This document shows positions 16,925 to 29,160 of a stretch of DNA of 64,000 bases, piece after piece. This stretch comes from Legionella sheltonii (lineage in GTDB: Bacteria > Pseudomonadota > Gammaproteobacteria > Legionellales > Legionellaceae). The position numbers were made by a program, and so were the translations under genes. The number at the start of each line of letters is the position of its first letter. The first letter of the stretch is position 1. The notes beneath the pieces were generated by a model. It was not told where the DNA came from. It did no database searches and saw only the letters and a program-made list of their open reading frames with translations. The stretch lies in NCBI RefSeq assembly GCF_026191355.1, contig NZ_JAPHOQ010000007.1, positions 1 to 64,000 on the forward strand. The letters run 5' to 3'.

Positions 16925-17827
16925 CTAAAAAGAAAGCAATCGTTTCGCTTTAATATCACCTTGTGTATTTCGTTCACCTAACCCAATAAATTGTGCATTC
17001 TCATCATAAAGACGTACACAATCAGCTTCTCCAACATCTATTTTATTTATTACTGTTCTGCCTTGACGGATAGTAACGACCTCGTCATCCAAAAGAGTTA
17101 CTTGCTGTAAATGTTTTACTGCGATATCCATAGGAATTAAGCAATCCATTCTTTCGGACACAGACATTGCCTCTAATGCATCGAGTGAGTACATGGGCAT
17201 ATGATCTAAGCCTGATGTATAAACTCTATGTAATCGAGTCACATGAGCCCCTACACCTAAAACGTCACCTATATCCTCAACTAAGTTACGAATATAAGTT
17301 CCTTTGCTACAAGTCACTGTTAAGGAGAAGTGAACTCCATCGAAAGCAGTAAGCTGTAAGTTACTAATCAGGATCTCTCGTGCTTTCCTCTCAATATTGA
17401 TCCCTTCTCGAGCCAAACGATAAAGAGGGGTCCCATTGTGTTTTAAAGCGGAAAACATCGAAGGAATCTGCTTTATATGTCCCGTGTGTTGCTCCAGTAC
17501 ATCCAATAATTGCGCTTCAGAAATAGTAAATGCATCCACACGCGCAGTCATTACTCCTGTAGCATCAGCAGTATTCGTTTTAACACCCAGTAGTCCCGTA
17601 GTTTGGTAACATTTATCTGCATCAAGTAAAAACTGACATACTTTCGTCGCTTCACCGAAACAAAGTGGTAACATACCGGTAGCTAATGGATCTAAACTTC
17701 CCGTATGCCCTGCTTTTTGTGCCCCTAGCAGCCTTTTTGCTTTCTGTAAGGCAGCATTAGAGGTCATCCCTTCCGGTTTGTTCAGCAATAAAATTCCATC
17801 TATTGCTAAAGATTTATTCGCTTTCAT
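16925..17827 (-). CDS. truB: tRNA pseudouridine-55 synthase
   Basis: TruB makes pseudouridine 55 in the T loop of nearly all tRNAs. The 300-residue protein has the catalytic motif [23 protein letters not shown] with its aspartate, the LNKPEGMTS start motif, the RLAREG segment and [13 protein letters not shown]. The start overlaps the 3' end of rbfA by 14 nt, so translation is probably coupled. Confidence 0.97.
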   Translation of the reverse strand: MKANKSLAIDGILLLNKPEGMTSNAALQKAKRLLGAQKAGHTGSLDPLATGMLPLCFGEATKVCQFLLDADKCYQTTGLLGVKTNTADATGVMTARVDAFTISEAQLLDVLEQHTGHIKQIPSMFSALKHNGTPLYRLAREGINIERKAREILISNLQLTAFDGVHFSLTVTCSKGTYIRNLVEDIGDVLGVGAHVTRLHRVYTSGLDHMPMYSLDALEAMSVSERMDCLIPMDIAVKHLQQVTLLDDEVVTIRQGRTVINKIDVGEADCVRLYDENAQFIGLGERNTQGDIKAKRLLSF

Positions 17828-18185
17828 TATCTTCTGAAGTCGGCGGATTTACTTCATCAATGAGTCGACTTAAACGTTGCCCGTACTCTATTGATTCATC
17901 ATATACAAAATGCAATTGAGGAACTGTGCGCAAGGTAATACTTCGTGCTAAAGCACTGCGCAAATAACTGGCAGCAGCATTTAAAATAGCTGTAACCATT
18001 TTTTTATCATCATTAAGCACGGTAAAATATACTTTGGCATGCCCTAAATCAGCAGCCACTTTGACTGCTGATATAGTCACAAATCCGGTTAAGCGCGGAT
18101 CTTTTACTTCCATAGGTATTATCTGAGCTAGCTTCCGCTGAATCATCTCAGCGACACGATCTGTACGTTTAAAATTATGACCCAT
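17814..18185 (-). CDS. rbfA: Ribosome-binding factor A
   Basis: RbfA is a KH-type 30S maturation factor that acts on the 5' end of 16S rRNA and in cold adaptation. The 123-residue sequence shows [31 protein letters not shown] and [24 protein letters not shown], matching the family. It sits 2 nt after infB and overlaps truB. Confidence 0.96.
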   Translation of the reverse strand: MGHNFKRTDRVAEMIQRKLAQIIPMEVKDPRLTGFVTISAVKVAADLGHAKVYFTVLNDDKKMVTAILNAAASYLRSALARSITLRTVPQLHFVYDESIEYGQRLSRLIDEVNPPTSEDNESE

Positions 18186-18187
18186 TT

Positions 18188-20791
18188 TTATAAATCACGC
18201 TTAATTTCTACTGTTTCATATACTTCTATTAGATCGCCTGGTTTTACATCATTGTAATTTTTGACGCCAATACCACATTCAAACCCTTGACGGACTTCAA
18301 CCACATCATCTTTAAATCTTCTCAGTGATTCCAAAGTCCCCTCATAGATGACCACGTTAGCACGTAGTACACGAATAGGATTATTACGCTTAATAACACC
18401 TTCAACGACCATACAACCTGCAATTGCACCAATTTTTGGTGATTTAAACACATCTCGAACTTCGGCAATACCAATAATTTCTTCTTTAAATTGTGGCGCA
18501 AGCATGCCTGTCAAAGCACCCTTGATCTGATCAACGATATCGTAAATAACACTGTAATAATGCAGCGGCACTGATTCATGCTCTGCCAATTTCTTCGCAC
18601 TGCTATCGGCTCTGACATTAAAACCAACTAGAAGCGCATTAGAGGCTATAGCTAAATGTACATCCGATTCAGTGATACCGCCTACACCACTTGAAATAAC
18701 TTCAACTTTAACTTCATCAGTAGATAATTTCACTAAAGCATCTGAAATTGCTTCAAGGGAACCTTGAACATCCGCTTTAAGCACTACATTTAGAACCTTA
18801 GATTCTCCGGCAGCCATGTTTTCCATGATGCCTTCAATGGTTGATTTTTGGCGTCTGGCAAGTTTTACATCACGGAATTTACCTTGACGGAATAAAGCCA
18901 CTTCCCGTGCTTTTTTCTCGTCGGGAACAACAACCGCTTCATCTCCAGCGTGAGGAATTGCTGATAGACCAAGAACTTCTACTGGAATTGATGGGCCAGC
19001 AGTATCAACCATATCCCCATTATCACCAACAAGAGCCCGCACTCGACCATACTGAAAACCAGCAAGTAAAATATCCCCTTTGTGTAAGGTTCCACTTTGT
19101 ACCAACACTGTTGCTACGGGTCCTCTACCCTTATCCAAGCGTGATTCAATGACTACGCCTTTAGCGGCACCATCAGTAACCGCGGTCAACTCTAAAACTT
19201 CCGATTGCAATAATATTGCATCAAGTAACTCATCAATACCCATACCTGATTTGGCTGAGATGTTGATAAACATCGTATCACCACCCCATGCTTCTGGAAT
19301 TACTTCATGCACAGTTAATTCATTCATGACGCGATCAGGATCAGCATCTGGTTTATCCATTTTATTAATGGCAACGATGATCGGTACCTTGGCCGCTTTC
19401 GCATGTTGAATCGCTTCTACTGTTTGTGGCTTAACGCCATCATCGGCAGCTACGATCAAGATAACGATATCTGTGACTTTTGCTCCTCGAGCTCTCATTG
19501 CCGTAAATGCAGCATGGCCTGGGGTGTCTAAGAAAGTAATATCCCCTTTAGGCGTGCTCACATGGTAAGCACCAATATGTTGGGTAATACCACCGGCTTC
19601 ACCAATAGCAACTTTCGTCCGACGGATATAATCCAGTAAAGAGGTTTTACCATGGTCCACATGTCCCATAATTGTAACTACTGGGGCTCTGGATTCGGTA
19701 CGACTCCCCTTAGTAATCGACTCTCCTAGACCGACTTCAATTGCATCCTCTTTAATTACATGCGCCTTATGTCCCATCTCTTCAACAACAATGACTGCTG
19801 TTTCTTGATCAATAACCTGGTTTATGGTTGCCATTGCCCCAAGGGACATCATTATCTTAATGACTTCGGCAGCTTTTACAGACATTCTTTTTGCCAGCTC
19901 AGCTACAGTAACGGTTTCTGGGATTAAAACTTCTCTTACTACAGGTGCTGTAGGCAAAGCAAAGCCATGCTTTAATGACTCTTCGGCCTCTCTGAGTTTG
20001 TCTGATTTCTCAATACCCTTACGCTTTTTAAATTTACTACGTCCGCCGCGTCTATGTCCTTCTTGCTCTTCATCATCTCGTTCATAAGATGCTTGATATT
20101 TTGGTTTTTTCTTAACTTTTCTAAAATCTGATGCCTCTGATTCGGGGCCTTGATCAATATGCTTCTTTTTCGATTGTTTTTCTAATCGATGTTCTTCTTT
20201 GACTGCTATCGCTTCAATATCTTCAGGAGCAGTTGTATTTTCAACAGATTCTGTAGCCAAGGTTTCCAAGAGATTATCAGTATTTTCTTCCTGTGGCTTT
20301 GCTTCCGACTCAAGCTCTTCCTGCATCTGCACCGGGGTCTCCGTAGCTTCAACAGATTGGTCAACTGCCTCAGCAGGAGCTTCAGATAAAACCTCTGGCG
20401 CAACTTCAGCTGGATGCTGTTCGGTAGCGATTTGATTTTCTTCAGGTAAAACCTCGGGTTCTTCAACCTCATGCTGCTCTATGACTGGAGCTCGCTTTAC
20501 AAATACTTTTTTCTTACGAACTTCAACATTTACAGTTTTTCCACTATGAGCATCATGGCCAACCGTGACTTGGGATAAACTTTTTCGTCGTAAAGTAATT
20601 CTTTCAGGTGAAGCATTCACGTCACGCAGCGAAGCCCTCTTCAAATGATTGAGTAGGATTCGCTTTTGCTCTTCATTCACAGTCTGTTGGTCATCGGTAA
20701 AAGATAACCCTGCTTCCTGTAACTGGTTCAATAAGCGTTCAACCGGAATACCAACGACTTGAGCTAATTGTTTAACCGTCACATCCGCCAT
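18188..20791 (-). CDS. infB: Translation initiation factor IF-2
   Basis: IF-2 is the GTPase that brings initiator tRNA to the 30S subunit and promotes subunit joining. The 867-residue protein has an N-terminal IF2_N fold ([19 protein letters not shown]), a long charged Glu/Lys-rich linker (about 90-285), a second IF2_N domain, then the G domain: G1 [10 protein letters not shown]3 DTPGHAAF, G4 NKMD, followed by beta-barrel and C-terminal tRNA-binding domains. The initiator tRNA gene lies upstream in the same region. The linker is the least conserved part, as usual. Confidence 0.98.
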   Translation of the reverse strand: MADVTVKQLAQVVGIPVERLLNQLQEAGLSFTDDQQTVNEEQKRILLNHLKRASLRDVNASPERITLRRKSLSQVTVGHDAHSGKTVNVEVRKKKVFVKRAPVIEQHEVEEPEVLPEENQIATEQHPAEVAPEVLSEAPAEAVDQSVEATETPVQMQEELESEAKPQEENTDNLLETLATESVENTTAPEDIEAIAVKEEHRLEKQSKKKHIDQGPESEASDFRKVKKKPKYQASYERDDEEQEGHRRGGRSKFKKRKGIEKSDKLREAEESLKHGFALPTAPVVREVLIPETVTVAELAKRMSVKAAEVIKIMMSLGAMATINQVIDQETAVIVVEEMGHKAHVIKEDAIEVGLGESITKGSRTESRAPVVTIMGHVDHGKTSLLDYIRRTKVAIGEAGGITQHIGAYHVSTPKGDITFLDTPGHAAFTAMRARGAKVTDIVILIVAADDGVKPQTVEAIQHAKAAKVPIIVAINKMDKPDADPDRVMNELTVHEVIPEAWGGDTMFINISAKSGMGIDELLDAILLQSEVLELTAVTDGAAKGVVIESRLDKGRGPVATVLVQSGTLHKGDILLAGFQYGRVRALVGDNGDMVDTAGPSIPVEVLGLSAIPHAGDEAVVVPDEKKAREVALFRQGKFRDVKLARRQKSTIEGIMENMAAGESKVLNVVLKADVQGSLEAISDALVKLSTDEVKVEVISSGVGGITESDVHLAIASNALLVGFNVRADSSAKKLAEHESVPLHYYSVIYDIVDQIKGALTGMLAPQFKEEIIGIAEVRDVFKSPKIGAIAGCMVVEGVIKRNNPIRVLRANVVIYEGTLESLRRFKDDVVEVRQGFECGIGVKNYNDVKPGDLIEVYETVEIKRDL

Positions 20792-20878
20792 ATTTTGATC
20801 CCCTTTCAGCAGTTCTATTCATCTTCAAAGACAGAGCTGCATAATTGCACTACATTAATTTATAATAAATCCATAGTC

Positions 20879-22357
20879 TCATAAAAACCATGGTTCTCTG
20901 GCCTTCATAATTAAAGCTCCGGCCTTTTCTTCTGTTATCCCATCAATTTCTAACAACTCATCTACAGATTGCTCCGCTAAATCTTCCATAGAGGTAATTC
21001 CCTTCGCAGCTAATTTATTAGCTAGCTCTTCAGTCATGCCTTCCATTGAGAGTAGTGATTCATCAGGTGAACCAGATAGCTCTTTACCCGAAGAAAGAGC
21101 CATAGTGAGTAATTTATCGTTTGCTCGATTTCTTAGTTCTTCAACAATTTCTTCATCGAATTCATCAATTGCAAGCAACTCTTCCTTAGGAACATAAGCG
21201 ATTTCCTCAAGCGAAGAAAAGCCATGTGCTACTAATAATGTAGCAATTTCTTCATCAATTTCCAGTGCAGTTGTAAATAACTTCACTATTTTACTGGACT
21301 CTTCCAAATTCTTATTTTCAAATTCGTCCGTAGTCATTACATTCAAAGTCCATCCCGTTAATTGGCTTGCCAATCGAACGTTTTGACCATTGCGACCAAT
21401 TGCCTGGGATAATTGATCTTTTTCTACAGCTAAATCCATTGTATGAGTGTCTTCATCAACAACAATTGAAGAAATCTCTGCTGGAGCCATCGCATTAATG
21501 ACTAATTGCGCAGGATTGTCATCCCATAAAATAATGTCTACACGCTCACCACCGAGTTCACTAGAAACAGCTTGAACACGTGCCCCACGCATACCAACAC
21601 AGGCGCCTACAGGGTCAATCCGTCCGTCGTTAGTTTTTACTGCAATCTTTGCCCGGTTTCCTGGATCACGAGCAGCCGCTTTAACCTCAATAACGTTCTC
21701 ACCAATTTCGGGTACTTCGATCCGGAAAAGCTCAATAAGCATTTCATTACGAGTACGGCTTACAAATAACTGCGGACCTCGCGCTTGCGGGGTTATCTCA
21801 TATAAATAAGCACGCACTCTATCATTCGGACGGAACATTTCATGAGGAAGCATCTCCGTGCGAGGTAAAAAAGCCTCTGCTTTACCACCTAAGTCAATGA
21901 TAATATTATCTCGTGTTACTTTTTTAACAGTACCATAAATCAACTGGCCTAATTTGCTTCTAAATTGGTCAATGACGAGCTCACGCTCAGCTTCTCTAAC
22001 CTTTTGCATGATCACTTGGCGGGCAGCCTGAGCTTCAATTCTGCCAAATTCAATTGAAGGGATCGATTCTTCGATACGATCTCCAATTTTTGCTGTCGGA
22101 TTACGTTCTTTTGCTTGTTCGAGAGTTAATTGGCGGTCAGTGTGTTCTAACTCATCATCATTCACTACATCCCAATACCGAAACGTTTCATAGTCACCTG
22201 TACGAGGATCTAGTTTAATTCGCACGCCTATATCTAAACCAAAGATCTTGCGAGTTGCAGACTCCAGTGCGGCCTGAATGGCAAGTATAATTACATCTTT
22301 ACTTACACCTCTTTCGTTTGATAACGCCTCTGCAACTAGTAACAATTCTTTGCTCAT
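20879..22357 (-). CDS. nusA: Transcription elongation/antitermination factor NusA
   Basis: NusA binds RNA polymerase and modulates pausing, termination and antitermination. The 492-residue protein has the N-terminal polymerase-binding domain ([21 protein letters not shown]), an S1 domain ([22 protein letters not shown]), two KH domains ([35 protein letters not shown]) and two C-terminal acidic helix-hairpin repeats ([21 protein letters not shown] and [19 protein letters not shown]). The repeats mark the gammaproteobacterial long form. It starts 11 nt after rimP; 87 bp separate it from infB. Confidence 0.98.
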   Translation of the reverse strand: MSKELLLVAEALSNERGVSKDVIILAIQAALESATRKIFGLDIGVRIKLDPRTGDYETFRYWDVVNDDELEHTDRQLTLEQAKERNPTAKIGDRIEESIPSIEFGRIEAQAARQVIMQKVREAERELVIDQFRSKLGQLIYGTVKKVTRDNIIIDLGGKAEAFLPRTEMLPHEMFRPNDRVRAYLYEITPQARGPQLFVSRTRNEMLIELFRIEVPEIGENVIEVKAAARDPGNRAKIAVKTNDGRIDPVGACVGMRGARVQAVSSELGGERVDIILWDDNPAQLVINAMAPAEISSIVVDEDTHTMDLAVEKDQLSQAIGRNGQNVRLASQLTGWTLNVMTTDEFENKNLEESSKIVKLFTTALEIDEEIATLLVAHGFSSLEEIAYVPKEELLAIDEFDEEIVEELRNRANDKLLTMALSSGKELSGSPDESLLSMEGMTEELANKLAAKGITSMEDLAEQSVDELLEIDGITEEKAGALIMKAREPWFL

Positions 22358-22368
22358 TGTTCGCCTCT

Positions 22369-22812
22369 CTATACTGTCAAACTTGCTTTCACAATATTTG
22401 AAAAAAGTAATTCTTGATCTTCGTTATTTACATTAAGTACCAAAGAACTCTCAGATACTGAGACAATAGTACCTGTAAATTTACGCTTACCATCAACTGG
22501 TTTAAAAGTTTTTACTTGTATTTCATTCCCTATATAACGTTGATATTGCCAACTTTTAAATAGAGGTCTTGGAATACCAGGTGATGATACTTCCAAGCTG
22601 TAATTCCCAGGAATTGGATCTTCAACATCAAGCAAAGCACTAACTTGATGACTCACCGCTTCACAGTCATCAATTCCTATTCCATCGGCCTTATCAATGT
22701 ATATACGCAATAAAGAATGCTTACCTTGCGAAAGATATTCACATCCCCAAAGTTCATAGCCCATATCATTGATTGCAGGCTCTAATATTTGTTCCAATTC
22801 ATCTTGTATCAT
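22369..22812 (-). CDS. rimP: Ribosome maturation factor RimP
   Basis: RimP helps 30S assembly, in particular S12 incorporation. The 147-residue protein shows the family features [45 protein letters not shown] and [15 protein letters not shown]. It is the first protein gene of the rimP-nusA-infB group; the gap to the upstream tRNA terminator (22813-22990) must hold its promoter, but no convincing -35/-10 pair was found. Confidence 0.96.
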   Translation of the reverse strand: MIQDELEQILEPAINDMGYELWGCEYLSQGKHSLLRIYIDKADGIGIDDCEAVSHQVSALLDVEDPIPGNYSLEVSSPGIPRPLFKSWQYQRYIGNEIQVKTFKPVDGKRKFTGTIVSVSESSLVLNVNNEDQELLFSNIVKASLTV

Positions 22813-22990
22813 AGTATTAACAAACCAAAAAAGGGTACATGCCTAATACAAATACAATATAGTAACCTAAGTTCAGGGAAGGACTTAACTCTAGAAAGTG
22901 ATTGCTGATAAAACTATGTTTCCGAGTACGGCCTTGACTTTACTGGGCTACTACTATTTTTTTAGTGCAGTTACAAATTATACATAATAA

Positions 22991-23010
22991 AAAACCCCAT
23001 AAATGGGGTT
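22991..23010 (-). terminator. Terminator after tRNA-fMet
   Basis: On the minus strand, AACCCCATTTATGGGGTT followed by a T run: a textbook factor-independent terminator 9 bp beyond the tRNA 3' end. Confidence 0.92.
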
Positions 23011-23019
23011 CTTAATAAG

Positions 23020-23096
<77 letters not shown>

Positions 23097-23169
23097 TCAA
23101 CTGATGGCAAGTATACTTAGAGTCGGTACGCTTAGCAAGTACTTTCGTACAGATTACAAATAAATATTG

Positions 23170-23207
23170 TTCTGCATTACAAAAAATGGGTTTTTTCTAA
23201 TGCAGAA
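23170..23207 (-). terminator. Long hairpin after nuoN
   Basis: Arms TTCTGCATTA/TAATGCAGAA (10 bp), one C-C mismatch, then a six-pair A/T stem around TGGG. It begins 15 nt beyond the nuoN stop. It is probably the end or a processing site of the complex I transcript before the tRNA. Confidence 0.7.
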
Positions 23208-23222
23208 GCGGAATATTTACTT

Positions 23223-24665
23223 TTAGGAACCAAAAGCATTGATACACGCGACAATTAGTGTGCCTGGAAAAATACCTAGATAAAGAAGTGACAAGCAATT
23301 TAAAGAAAATACTAAAGTATTCCCTTTATTCATAATAACTGGTTCAACTTGTGTTGGTTTGTCAAAATACATGATTTTAACAATTCGTAAATAATAATAA
23401 GCACCAATTACTGTAAAGAATAAACCTACTACTGCAATCCAGGTCATTTGTGCATCGACCAATGCTTTAAGTACAAGTAATTTAGCAAAAAAACCAACAG
23501 TGGGAGGAACTCCTGCCAAAGAAAACAAAATGATTAACATCATAAATGCTAACCATGGGCTTCTTTTGTTGAGACCTTTCAAATCATCAACGTTATCAAT
23601 TTCCATTCCTTGACTAGACATTAAAACAATCAAGCCAAAAGATGCTGCTGAAGTTATTGCATAGATCAAAATATAATACAGGGCGGCAGAATACCCTGCG
23701 GCAGTGGCGGCTAAAATACCAAACAAAGCATATCCCATATGTGAAATCGCTGAATAGGCTAGCAGCCGTTTAATACTGTTCTGTACCACCGCAAATAAAT
23801 TCCCTAAGCCAGTTGAAAGCAGTGTCATGACCAATAAGATTTGTTGCCATTGCGTGCTGACATCCACTAGGCCAATAGTTAATAATCTAAAAGTCATACC
23901 TACAGCAGCAATTTTGGGAGCAGCACTGATGAATAAGGTAACTGACGTCGGTGCTCCCTGATATACATCTGGAACCCACATATGAAAGGGAACTGCCGCT
24001 AATTTAAATGCAATTCCAGATAGGATAAACACTAGAGCAAAAACAACTAAGGTACTCTGCTGTTGCCAATTCGCGGCAATTGCATTAGCAACCTCCATTA
24101 AATCAAGTTTTCCAGTCGCACCATAAATTAGGGAAATACCATATAAAAGCATTGCAGATGCAATTGAGCCCATAACAAAGTACTTCATTGCGGCTTCAGA
24201 AGCATCACTATCAGTTCGACGAATGGCAGTCATAGCATATAAAGGCAATGACAATAATTCCAAACCAAGGAAAATAGTCAACAGAGAATGTGCCGAAACA
24301 AGAAGCATCATCCCTAAAGTAGAAAACATTCCCAAAATATAGTAATCCCCTGAAGGCATTTGACGCTCATCGATATAATTTTTTGAATAGATAAAGCTCA
24401 ATAATACCGTCAGATAGATAAAGACTTTCATTAAATTGGCAACGTCATCACTAATAAACAGACCATGAAGAGTAATGACTTTATACATGCCGATATAAAG
24501 GAAGCTAACAACAGCACCTAAAACCAAGCCAATACACGATATAATATAGGCTATTGATTTATACCGATGCCGTAAAAATAAATCAGCAAGCAGCGCAACA
24601 CACGCTGCAACTAACACGATCATTTCCGGAAGGGCTACATGGATATTTTCAAGTAATGCTGTCAT
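23223..24665 (-). CDS. nuoN: NADH-quinone oxidoreductase subunit N
   Basis: Antiporter-like proton-pumping membrane subunit of complex I. The 480-residue, almost wholly hydrophobic protein has about 14 helices and the proton-channel family core ([44 protein letters not shown] with the functional lysine and tryptophan, [20 protein letters not shown]). It is the last gene of the nuo operon, 15 nt after nuoM. Confidence 0.97.
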   Translation of the reverse strand: MTALLENIHVALPEMIVLVAACVALLADLFLRHRYKSIAYIISCIGLVLGAVVSFLYIGMYKVITLHGLFISDDVANLMKVFIYLTVLLSFIYSKNYIDERQMPSGDYYILGMFSTLGMMLLVSAHSLLTIFLGLELLSLPLYAMTAIRRTDSDASEAAMKYFVMGSIASAMLLYGISLIYGATGKLDLMEVANAIAANWQQQSTLVVFALVFILSGIAFKLAAVPFHMWVPDVYQGAPTSVTLFISAAPKIAAVGMTFRLLTIGLVDVSTQWQQILLVMTLLSTGLGNLFAVVQNSIKRLLAYSAISHMGYALFGILAATAAGYSAALYYILIYAITSAASFGLIVLMSSQGMEIDNVDDLKGLNKRSPWLAFMMLIILFSLAGVPPTVGFFAKLLVLKALVDAQMTWIAVVGLFFTVIGAYYYLRIVKIMYFDKPTQVEPVIMNKGNTLVFSLNCLSLLYLGIFPGTLIVACINAFGS

Positions 24666-24680
24666 ATTGATTAACCTTGA

Positions 24681-26186
24681 TTACAATTTTGATTGACTTG
24701 CTAATGCTAGAGTATGGCTTACTGTTTGATGTATGTACTCTAACAATGGCTTAGGATAAACCCCCATAGCGATAACCATCAAAGCAAGTAGAACGTAAGC
24801 ACTTAACTCAAAGCCCGAGAGGTCTTTTAATGCAGCAACCTTTTCATTTGCTACGGGACCAAAAATGACTCGTTTATACATCCAAAGATTATAGCCGGCT
24901 GCAGTAATTAGAGTCGTAGCAGCCCAAAATGTAATCCAAAAACCGGCCTTCATGGACCCTAAAATCACCATGAACTCACCAACAAAACCCGAGGTTCCTG
25001 GCAAACCGGCATTTGCCATACAAAACAACATAAAGAAAGAGGCAAACATTGGCATGGTATTCACTATTCCGCCCATATCTGCCAGGCGGCGAGTATGCAT
25101 GCGGTCATAAATATAACCTACACCGGCAAACAGTGCGCTTGAGACAAAGGCATGGGAGATCATGACTACTATCGCACCTTCTAATATCAGGCCCGCAGCA
25201 CTCAACCCTGTTTGCTTGGCTATAGCAAAGATAGCAAAAGAGCCCAATGTTACAAATCCCATATGCGAAATAGAGGAGTAGGCAATCAGCCGCTTCATAT
25301 CCTTTTGAATAATTGCGACTAGCGCAATGTAGACAATTGCAATTAAAGACAAGGCAATCATGACCCCTGCATAGCGACTGCATGCGTCAGGAACTATTGG
25401 TAATGAAAAACGAATAAATCCATAAGCACCGAGCTTTAATAAAATTGCTGCCAGTACTACTGAACCGCCTGCAGGGGCTTCGGTATGTGCATCCGGTAAC
25501 CAGGTGTGAACTGGGAACATTGGGATTTTAATTGCAAAACCAAGAAAAAAGGCAATGAAAATCAGTGTTTGTGCCGTCATTCCTAATTTAATCGAATAGA
25601 GTGCTTCGATATTAAACGTGCCGGCTATATAGCCCATATACAAAAAGCTAGCCAACATAAGCACTGACCCTAAGAAGGTATACAAGAAAAATTTTATGGC
25701 AGCATAAACTCGGTTATCTGACCCCCATATTCCAATAATGAGGTACATAGGAATAAGCGTTGCTTCCCAGAAGACATAGAATAAAATTGCATCTAAAGCC
25801 GAGAAAACACCGACTAATAAACCTTGCATAATTAAAAATGCAGCTAAATATTGTGCCACCCTATTGGTAATACTTTCCCAGGTCGCCAAGATCACCACTA
25901 AATTGGTAAAAATACTCAGCACGATTAAGAGTAAAGACATCCCATCAATACCTAAGCTATAGCTGATCCCTAAGGTAGGCATCCATTGAAATTCCTCCAG
26001 ATATTGCATTCCCAATACTTTGGGATCAAAACCTGCAACCAGGGGGATACAAAGCAGCAAACAAAGTATTACAGTAAATAATGCCAAATAACGGGAAATA
26101 TTCGGGCTCCGATCATCTCCAGCGAGAAGAACAAAAACACCGCCTATTACTGGCAACCAAATTAGTAAATTGAGCAAATAATGCAT
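24681..26186 (-). CDS. nuoM: NADH-quinone oxidoreductase subunit M
   Basis: Second antiporter-like pump subunit of complex I, 501 residues and about 14 helices. Diagnostic segments are FYVFWEATLIPMYLIIGIWG (with the essential helix-5 glutamate), GFAIKIPMFPVHTWLPDAHTEAP, KDMKRLIAYSSISHMGFVTLG and NAGLPGTSGFVGEFM. The 15-nt gap to nuoL fits an operon. Confidence 0.97.
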   Translation of the reverse strand: MHYLLNLLIWLPVIGGVFVLLAGDDRSPNISRYLALFTVILCLLLCIPLVAGFDPKVLGMQYLEEFQWMPTLGISYSLGIDGMSLLLIVLSIFTNLVVILATWESITNRVAQYLAAFLIMQGLLVGVFSALDAILFYVFWEATLIPMYLIIGIWGSDNRVYAAIKFFLYTFLGSVLMLASFLYMGYIAGTFNIEALYSIKLGMTAQTLIFIAFFLGFAIKIPMFPVHTWLPDAHTEAPAGGSVVLAAILLKLGAYGFIRFSLPIVPDACSRYAGVMIALSLIAIVYIALVAIIQKDMKRLIAYSSISHMGFVTLGSFAIFAIAKQTGLSAAGLILEGAIVVMISHAFVSSALFAGVGYIYDRMHTRRLADMGGIVNTMPMFASFFMLFCMANAGLPGTSGFVGEFMVILGSMKAGFWITFWAATTLITAAGYNLWMYKRVIFGPVANEKVAALKDLSGFELSAYVLLALMVIAMGVYPKPLLEYIHQTVSHTLALASQSKL

Positions 26187-26201
26187 ACCTTCACCCTATA
26201 T

Positions 26202-28175
26202 TCAGCCGAGTATTAACCAGCATAAAAATCCAAGCAATCCAAAAACCATTACTGCTGCATAATGATACAGATAACCACTTTGTATAGCGCGACCTTTAGC
26301 TGAAAACCATCTAACCAGTCGACTGCTGCCGTTAACAAACATTCCATCGATGAGCTTTTGATCACCCAGACTGTAAAATACAGTTCCTATACCCTTAGAA
26401 CCTTTCACAAAGAATAAGTTGTTAAATGCATCAAATCCATATTTATTAACAAGTATCTTATAAATGAGTGAAAATTTGCGTGCCAGATAACCTGGGATTG
26501 AGGGAACAGCAATATAACAAATCCATGCAACAGCAATCCCCGCTAAAGTTATCCAAAGGGTAAGTGAATAAACCGAATGCAACATACTTTCAAAAGGAGA
26601 AGTCACTTCATGAGCAAGCTCAGCCAAAACATTATGTTCAGGAAGAACAAACAAAGATGAACCTAAAATTGTCGGATTATCGTATAGCATAGGCATATAC
26701 AGCACGTAACCCAAGATTATTGAAGGAATAGCAAGAAGAACGAGCGGCAACCATACGACCCATGGTGATTCATGAACATGACTCAAGGTATGCTCATCCA
26801 TTCGTGGTTTACCATGGAAGGTCATAAATAGAGATCTAAAGGTATACAATGCGGTTACGCCGGCTCCAATAAGTACACAGAAATAGGCATAGCCACTTCC
26901 AGGTATATGGGATAACTGTGCTGCTTCGATAATAGTATCTTTTGAATAAAACCCTGCCAATGGCGGCAACGCACAGAGTGCCAGTGATCCGATCACATAG
27001 GTTAAGTATGTGATCGGCATTTTGTTCCATAAGCCGCCCATTTTTCGCATATCTTGTTCATGGTGCATGCCAATAATTACTGAACCTGCACCAAGGAATA
27101 AGAGCGCTTTAAAACATGCATGAGTGAGAAGGTGAAACATTCCTGCACTATATGCAGAGGCACCCATTCCAACCATCATATAACCTAACTGAGATAAGGT
27201 TGAATAAGCCACCACTCGCTTAATATCATTCATTACCAATGCTAAAATGCCTGTAAACAGTGCACCCGTGGCACCAATCACCAAGACCACGCTTAACGCA
27301 GTAGTAGAAAATTCAATTAACGGTGAAATACGCGCAATCATAAATACGCCTGCGGTAACCATGGTTGCAGCGTGAATCAGTGCGGAAATAGGTGTTGGAC
27401 CTTCCATTGACTCAGGTAACCATACATGCAGAGGTACTTGTGCAGACTTACCCATAGCACCCACATATAAAGCCAAACAAATCACGGTCACTAAAGACCA
27501 AGGATGTCCATGAAATAACTCGATGCTTTGGCTTGATAAGTAACTTACGCTTTTAAACACCGTTTCATAATCGACGCTACCGGTATATGCGAAAACCAAC
27601 GCAATACCTATTAGAAAACCGAAATCACCAACTCGGTTTACAATAAATGCTTTGAGGCTACCTTCAATTGCTGACTCCTTTTGATACCAGAAGCCGATAA
27701 GGAGGTATGAAACAAGACCTACACCTTCCCAGCCAAAGAACAATTGCAAAAAGTTATTTGCGCTGACCAGCATAAGCATCATAAAGGTAAATAGAGAGAT
27801 GTAACTAAAAAAGCGTTGGTATCCGTCATCATCTGCCATATAGCCAATACTGTAGATATGCACCAGCAACGAGACAAAATTAACAGTCACCAGCATAACA
27901 ACACTTAGGGGGTCAATCAAAAAACCTATGTTAAATTCAAAAGGAAGGATTAAGCCACCGCTGGCCCAATGATAAAGAACTGTGTTTTCAGTTGGAACGG
28001 CACCAGAAAACAGTTGCCAAGCAACATACAGCGATACGACAAAAGAAATGGTGACACCAAGAATAGTAGCACTATGGGCCCCGACGCGTCCTATTTGATT
28101 ACGGAGAAAGCCAGCAATTATGGAGCCTGCCAAGGGAGCTAAAACAATTATTAAACAAAGTTGTTGGATACTCAC
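26202..28175 (-). CDS. nuoL: NADH-quinone oxidoreductase subunit L
   Basis: The largest pump subunit, 657 residues and about 16 helices, with the long lateral helix typical of NuoL at its C-terminus. Family segments: FFGWEGVGLVSYLLIGFWY, GKSAQVPLHVWLPESMEGPTPISALIHAATMV, DIKRVVAYSTLSQLGYMMVG and LPPLAGFYSKDTI. It forms the distal tip of the membrane arm. nuoK ends 4 nt upstream. Confidence 0.97.
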   Translation of the reverse strand: MSIQQLCLIIVLAPLAGSIIAGFLRNQIGRVGAHSATILGVTISFVVSLYVAWQLFSGAVPTENTVLYHWASGGLILPFEFNIGFLIDPLSVVMLVTVNFVSLLVHIYSIGYMADDDGYQRFFSYISLFTFMMLMLVSANNFLQLFFGWEGVGLVSYLLIGFWYQKESAIEGSLKAFIVNRVGDFGFLIGIALVFAYTGSVDYETVFKSVSYLSSQSIELFHGHPWSLVTVICLALYVGAMGKSAQVPLHVWLPESMEGPTPISALIHAATMVTAGVFMIARISPLIEFSTTALSVVLVIGATGALFTGILALVMNDIKRVVAYSTLSQLGYMMVGMGASAYSAGMFHLLTHACFKALLFLGAGSVIIGMHHEQDMRKMGGLWNKMPITYLTYVIGSLALCALPPLAGFYSKDTIIEAAQLSHIPGSGYAYFCVLIGAGVTALYTFRSLFMTFHGKPRMDEHTLSHVHESPWVVWLPLVLLAIPSIILGYVLYMPMLYDNPTILGSSLFVLPEHNVLAELAHEVTSPFESMLHSVYSLTLWITLAGIAVAWICYIAVPSIPGYLARKFSLIYKILVNKYGFDAFNNLFFVKGSKGIGTVFYSLGDQKLIDGMFVNGSSRLVRWFSAKGRAIQSGYLYHYAAVMVFGLLGFLCWLILG

Positions 28176-28179
28176 AATG

Positions 28180-28485
28180 TTAACCTTTTAAATGATTCAT
28201 CTTATCTACGTCAATATTGCCTCTATTTCTATAAAGCAACATCACTATCGCCAATCCTATTGCTGCTTCTGCAGCAGCAACTGTTAAAATGAAAAAGACA
28301 AAAACCTGACCACTAATCTCACTATAATAATGAGAAAATGCAATAAAATTAGTATTCACTGCAAGTAACATTAATTCGATACATACCAGCAATAAGATGA
28401 TGTTCCTACGATTCATCATTATGCCAATAAGACCAAACCCGAATAAAATCGCACCTAAAATTAGGTAATTATTAACCGGTATCAT
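28180..28485 (-). CDS. nuoK: NADH-quinone oxidoreductase subunit K
   Basis: Small membrane subunit of complex I, 101 residues with three helices. The second and third helices carry the conserved glutamates ([16 protein letters not shown] and [14 protein letters not shown]) that form part of the central proton path. The length equals the family norm. Confidence 0.97.
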   Translation of the reverse strand: MIPVNNYLILGAILFGFGLIGIMMNRRNIILLLVCIELMLLAVNTNFIAFSHYYSEISGQVFVFFILTVAAAEAAIGLAIVMLLYRNRGNIDVDKMNHLKG

Positions 28486-28501
28486 ATAGAATTCCCCAAC
28501 A

Positions 28502-29149
28502 TTATTTTTCTGCTTTCATATTAATTAATTCAACCCGTTCATTTCGACTTGTCAGAATCTGTTGTTTCACATTCTGTCTCTTCGACTTTCTCGGACCTCT
28601 ATGCACCAGGGTAATTGCAGAAATAATTGCAATAAGCAACAATGCAGCGGCAATCTCAAAAGCCAGTAAATAATCGGTGTACAAAACCATACCTAAGGCT
28701 TCGGTATTTGATAATGGCTGTCCTGCAGGATTGTTTTGTGCCACATCAAAAAACTGGGTACTTATGGGCGCTTGGTTTTGTGTTTCAACATTCGACTTAA
28801 ATGTACCTGCAGGTATAGATACCATTAAAAGACCTGTTAATAACGCAACCAGAATCAAGCCAAAGGGTAAATAACGTTTGTAATGGTTTTTAATTACTTC
28901 AATATCAATATTGAGCATCATGACCACGAAGAGAAACAGTGTCATCACTGCCCCCACATAAACCAGTACCAGAATCAAGGCAAGAAATTCTGCTTCTGCA
29001 AGTATCCATAAAATGGCACTGGCAAAAAAAGTAAGTACAAGGAATAAAACACTACGCACAGGGTTGTCTTGTATGATCACCATAAAGGCAGCACCGACTG
29101 CTATAGCCGCAAAAATATAAAAGATAATTGGAACTAATAATTCATGCAT
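28502..29149 (-). CDS. nuoJ: NADH-quinone oxidoreductase subunit J
   Basis: Membrane subunit, 215 residues, with five predicted helices. NuoJ features are [49 protein letters not shown] at the helix-3 core, which takes part in coupling. The C-terminal 40 residues are polar and basic ([13 protein letters not shown]), a cytoplasmic extension longer than in many homologues. Confidence 0.96.
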   Translation of the reverse strand: MHELLVPIIFYIFAAIAVGAAFMVIIQDNPVRSVLFLVLTFFASAILWILAEAEFLALILVLVYVGAVMTLFLFVVMMLNIDIEVIKNHYKRYLPFGLILVALLTGLLMVSIPAGTFKSNVETQNQAPISTQFFDVAQNNPAGQPLSNTEALGMVLYTDYLLAFEIAAALLLIAIISAITLVHRGPRKSKRQNVKQQILTSRNERVELINMKAEK

Positions 29150-29160
29150 ACTGTACCCCG

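Noticed and set aside
20189..20472. ORFs across the infB linker on both strands
   Set aside because: They are by-products of the low-complexity Glu/Ala linker of IF-2; no ribosome binding sites.
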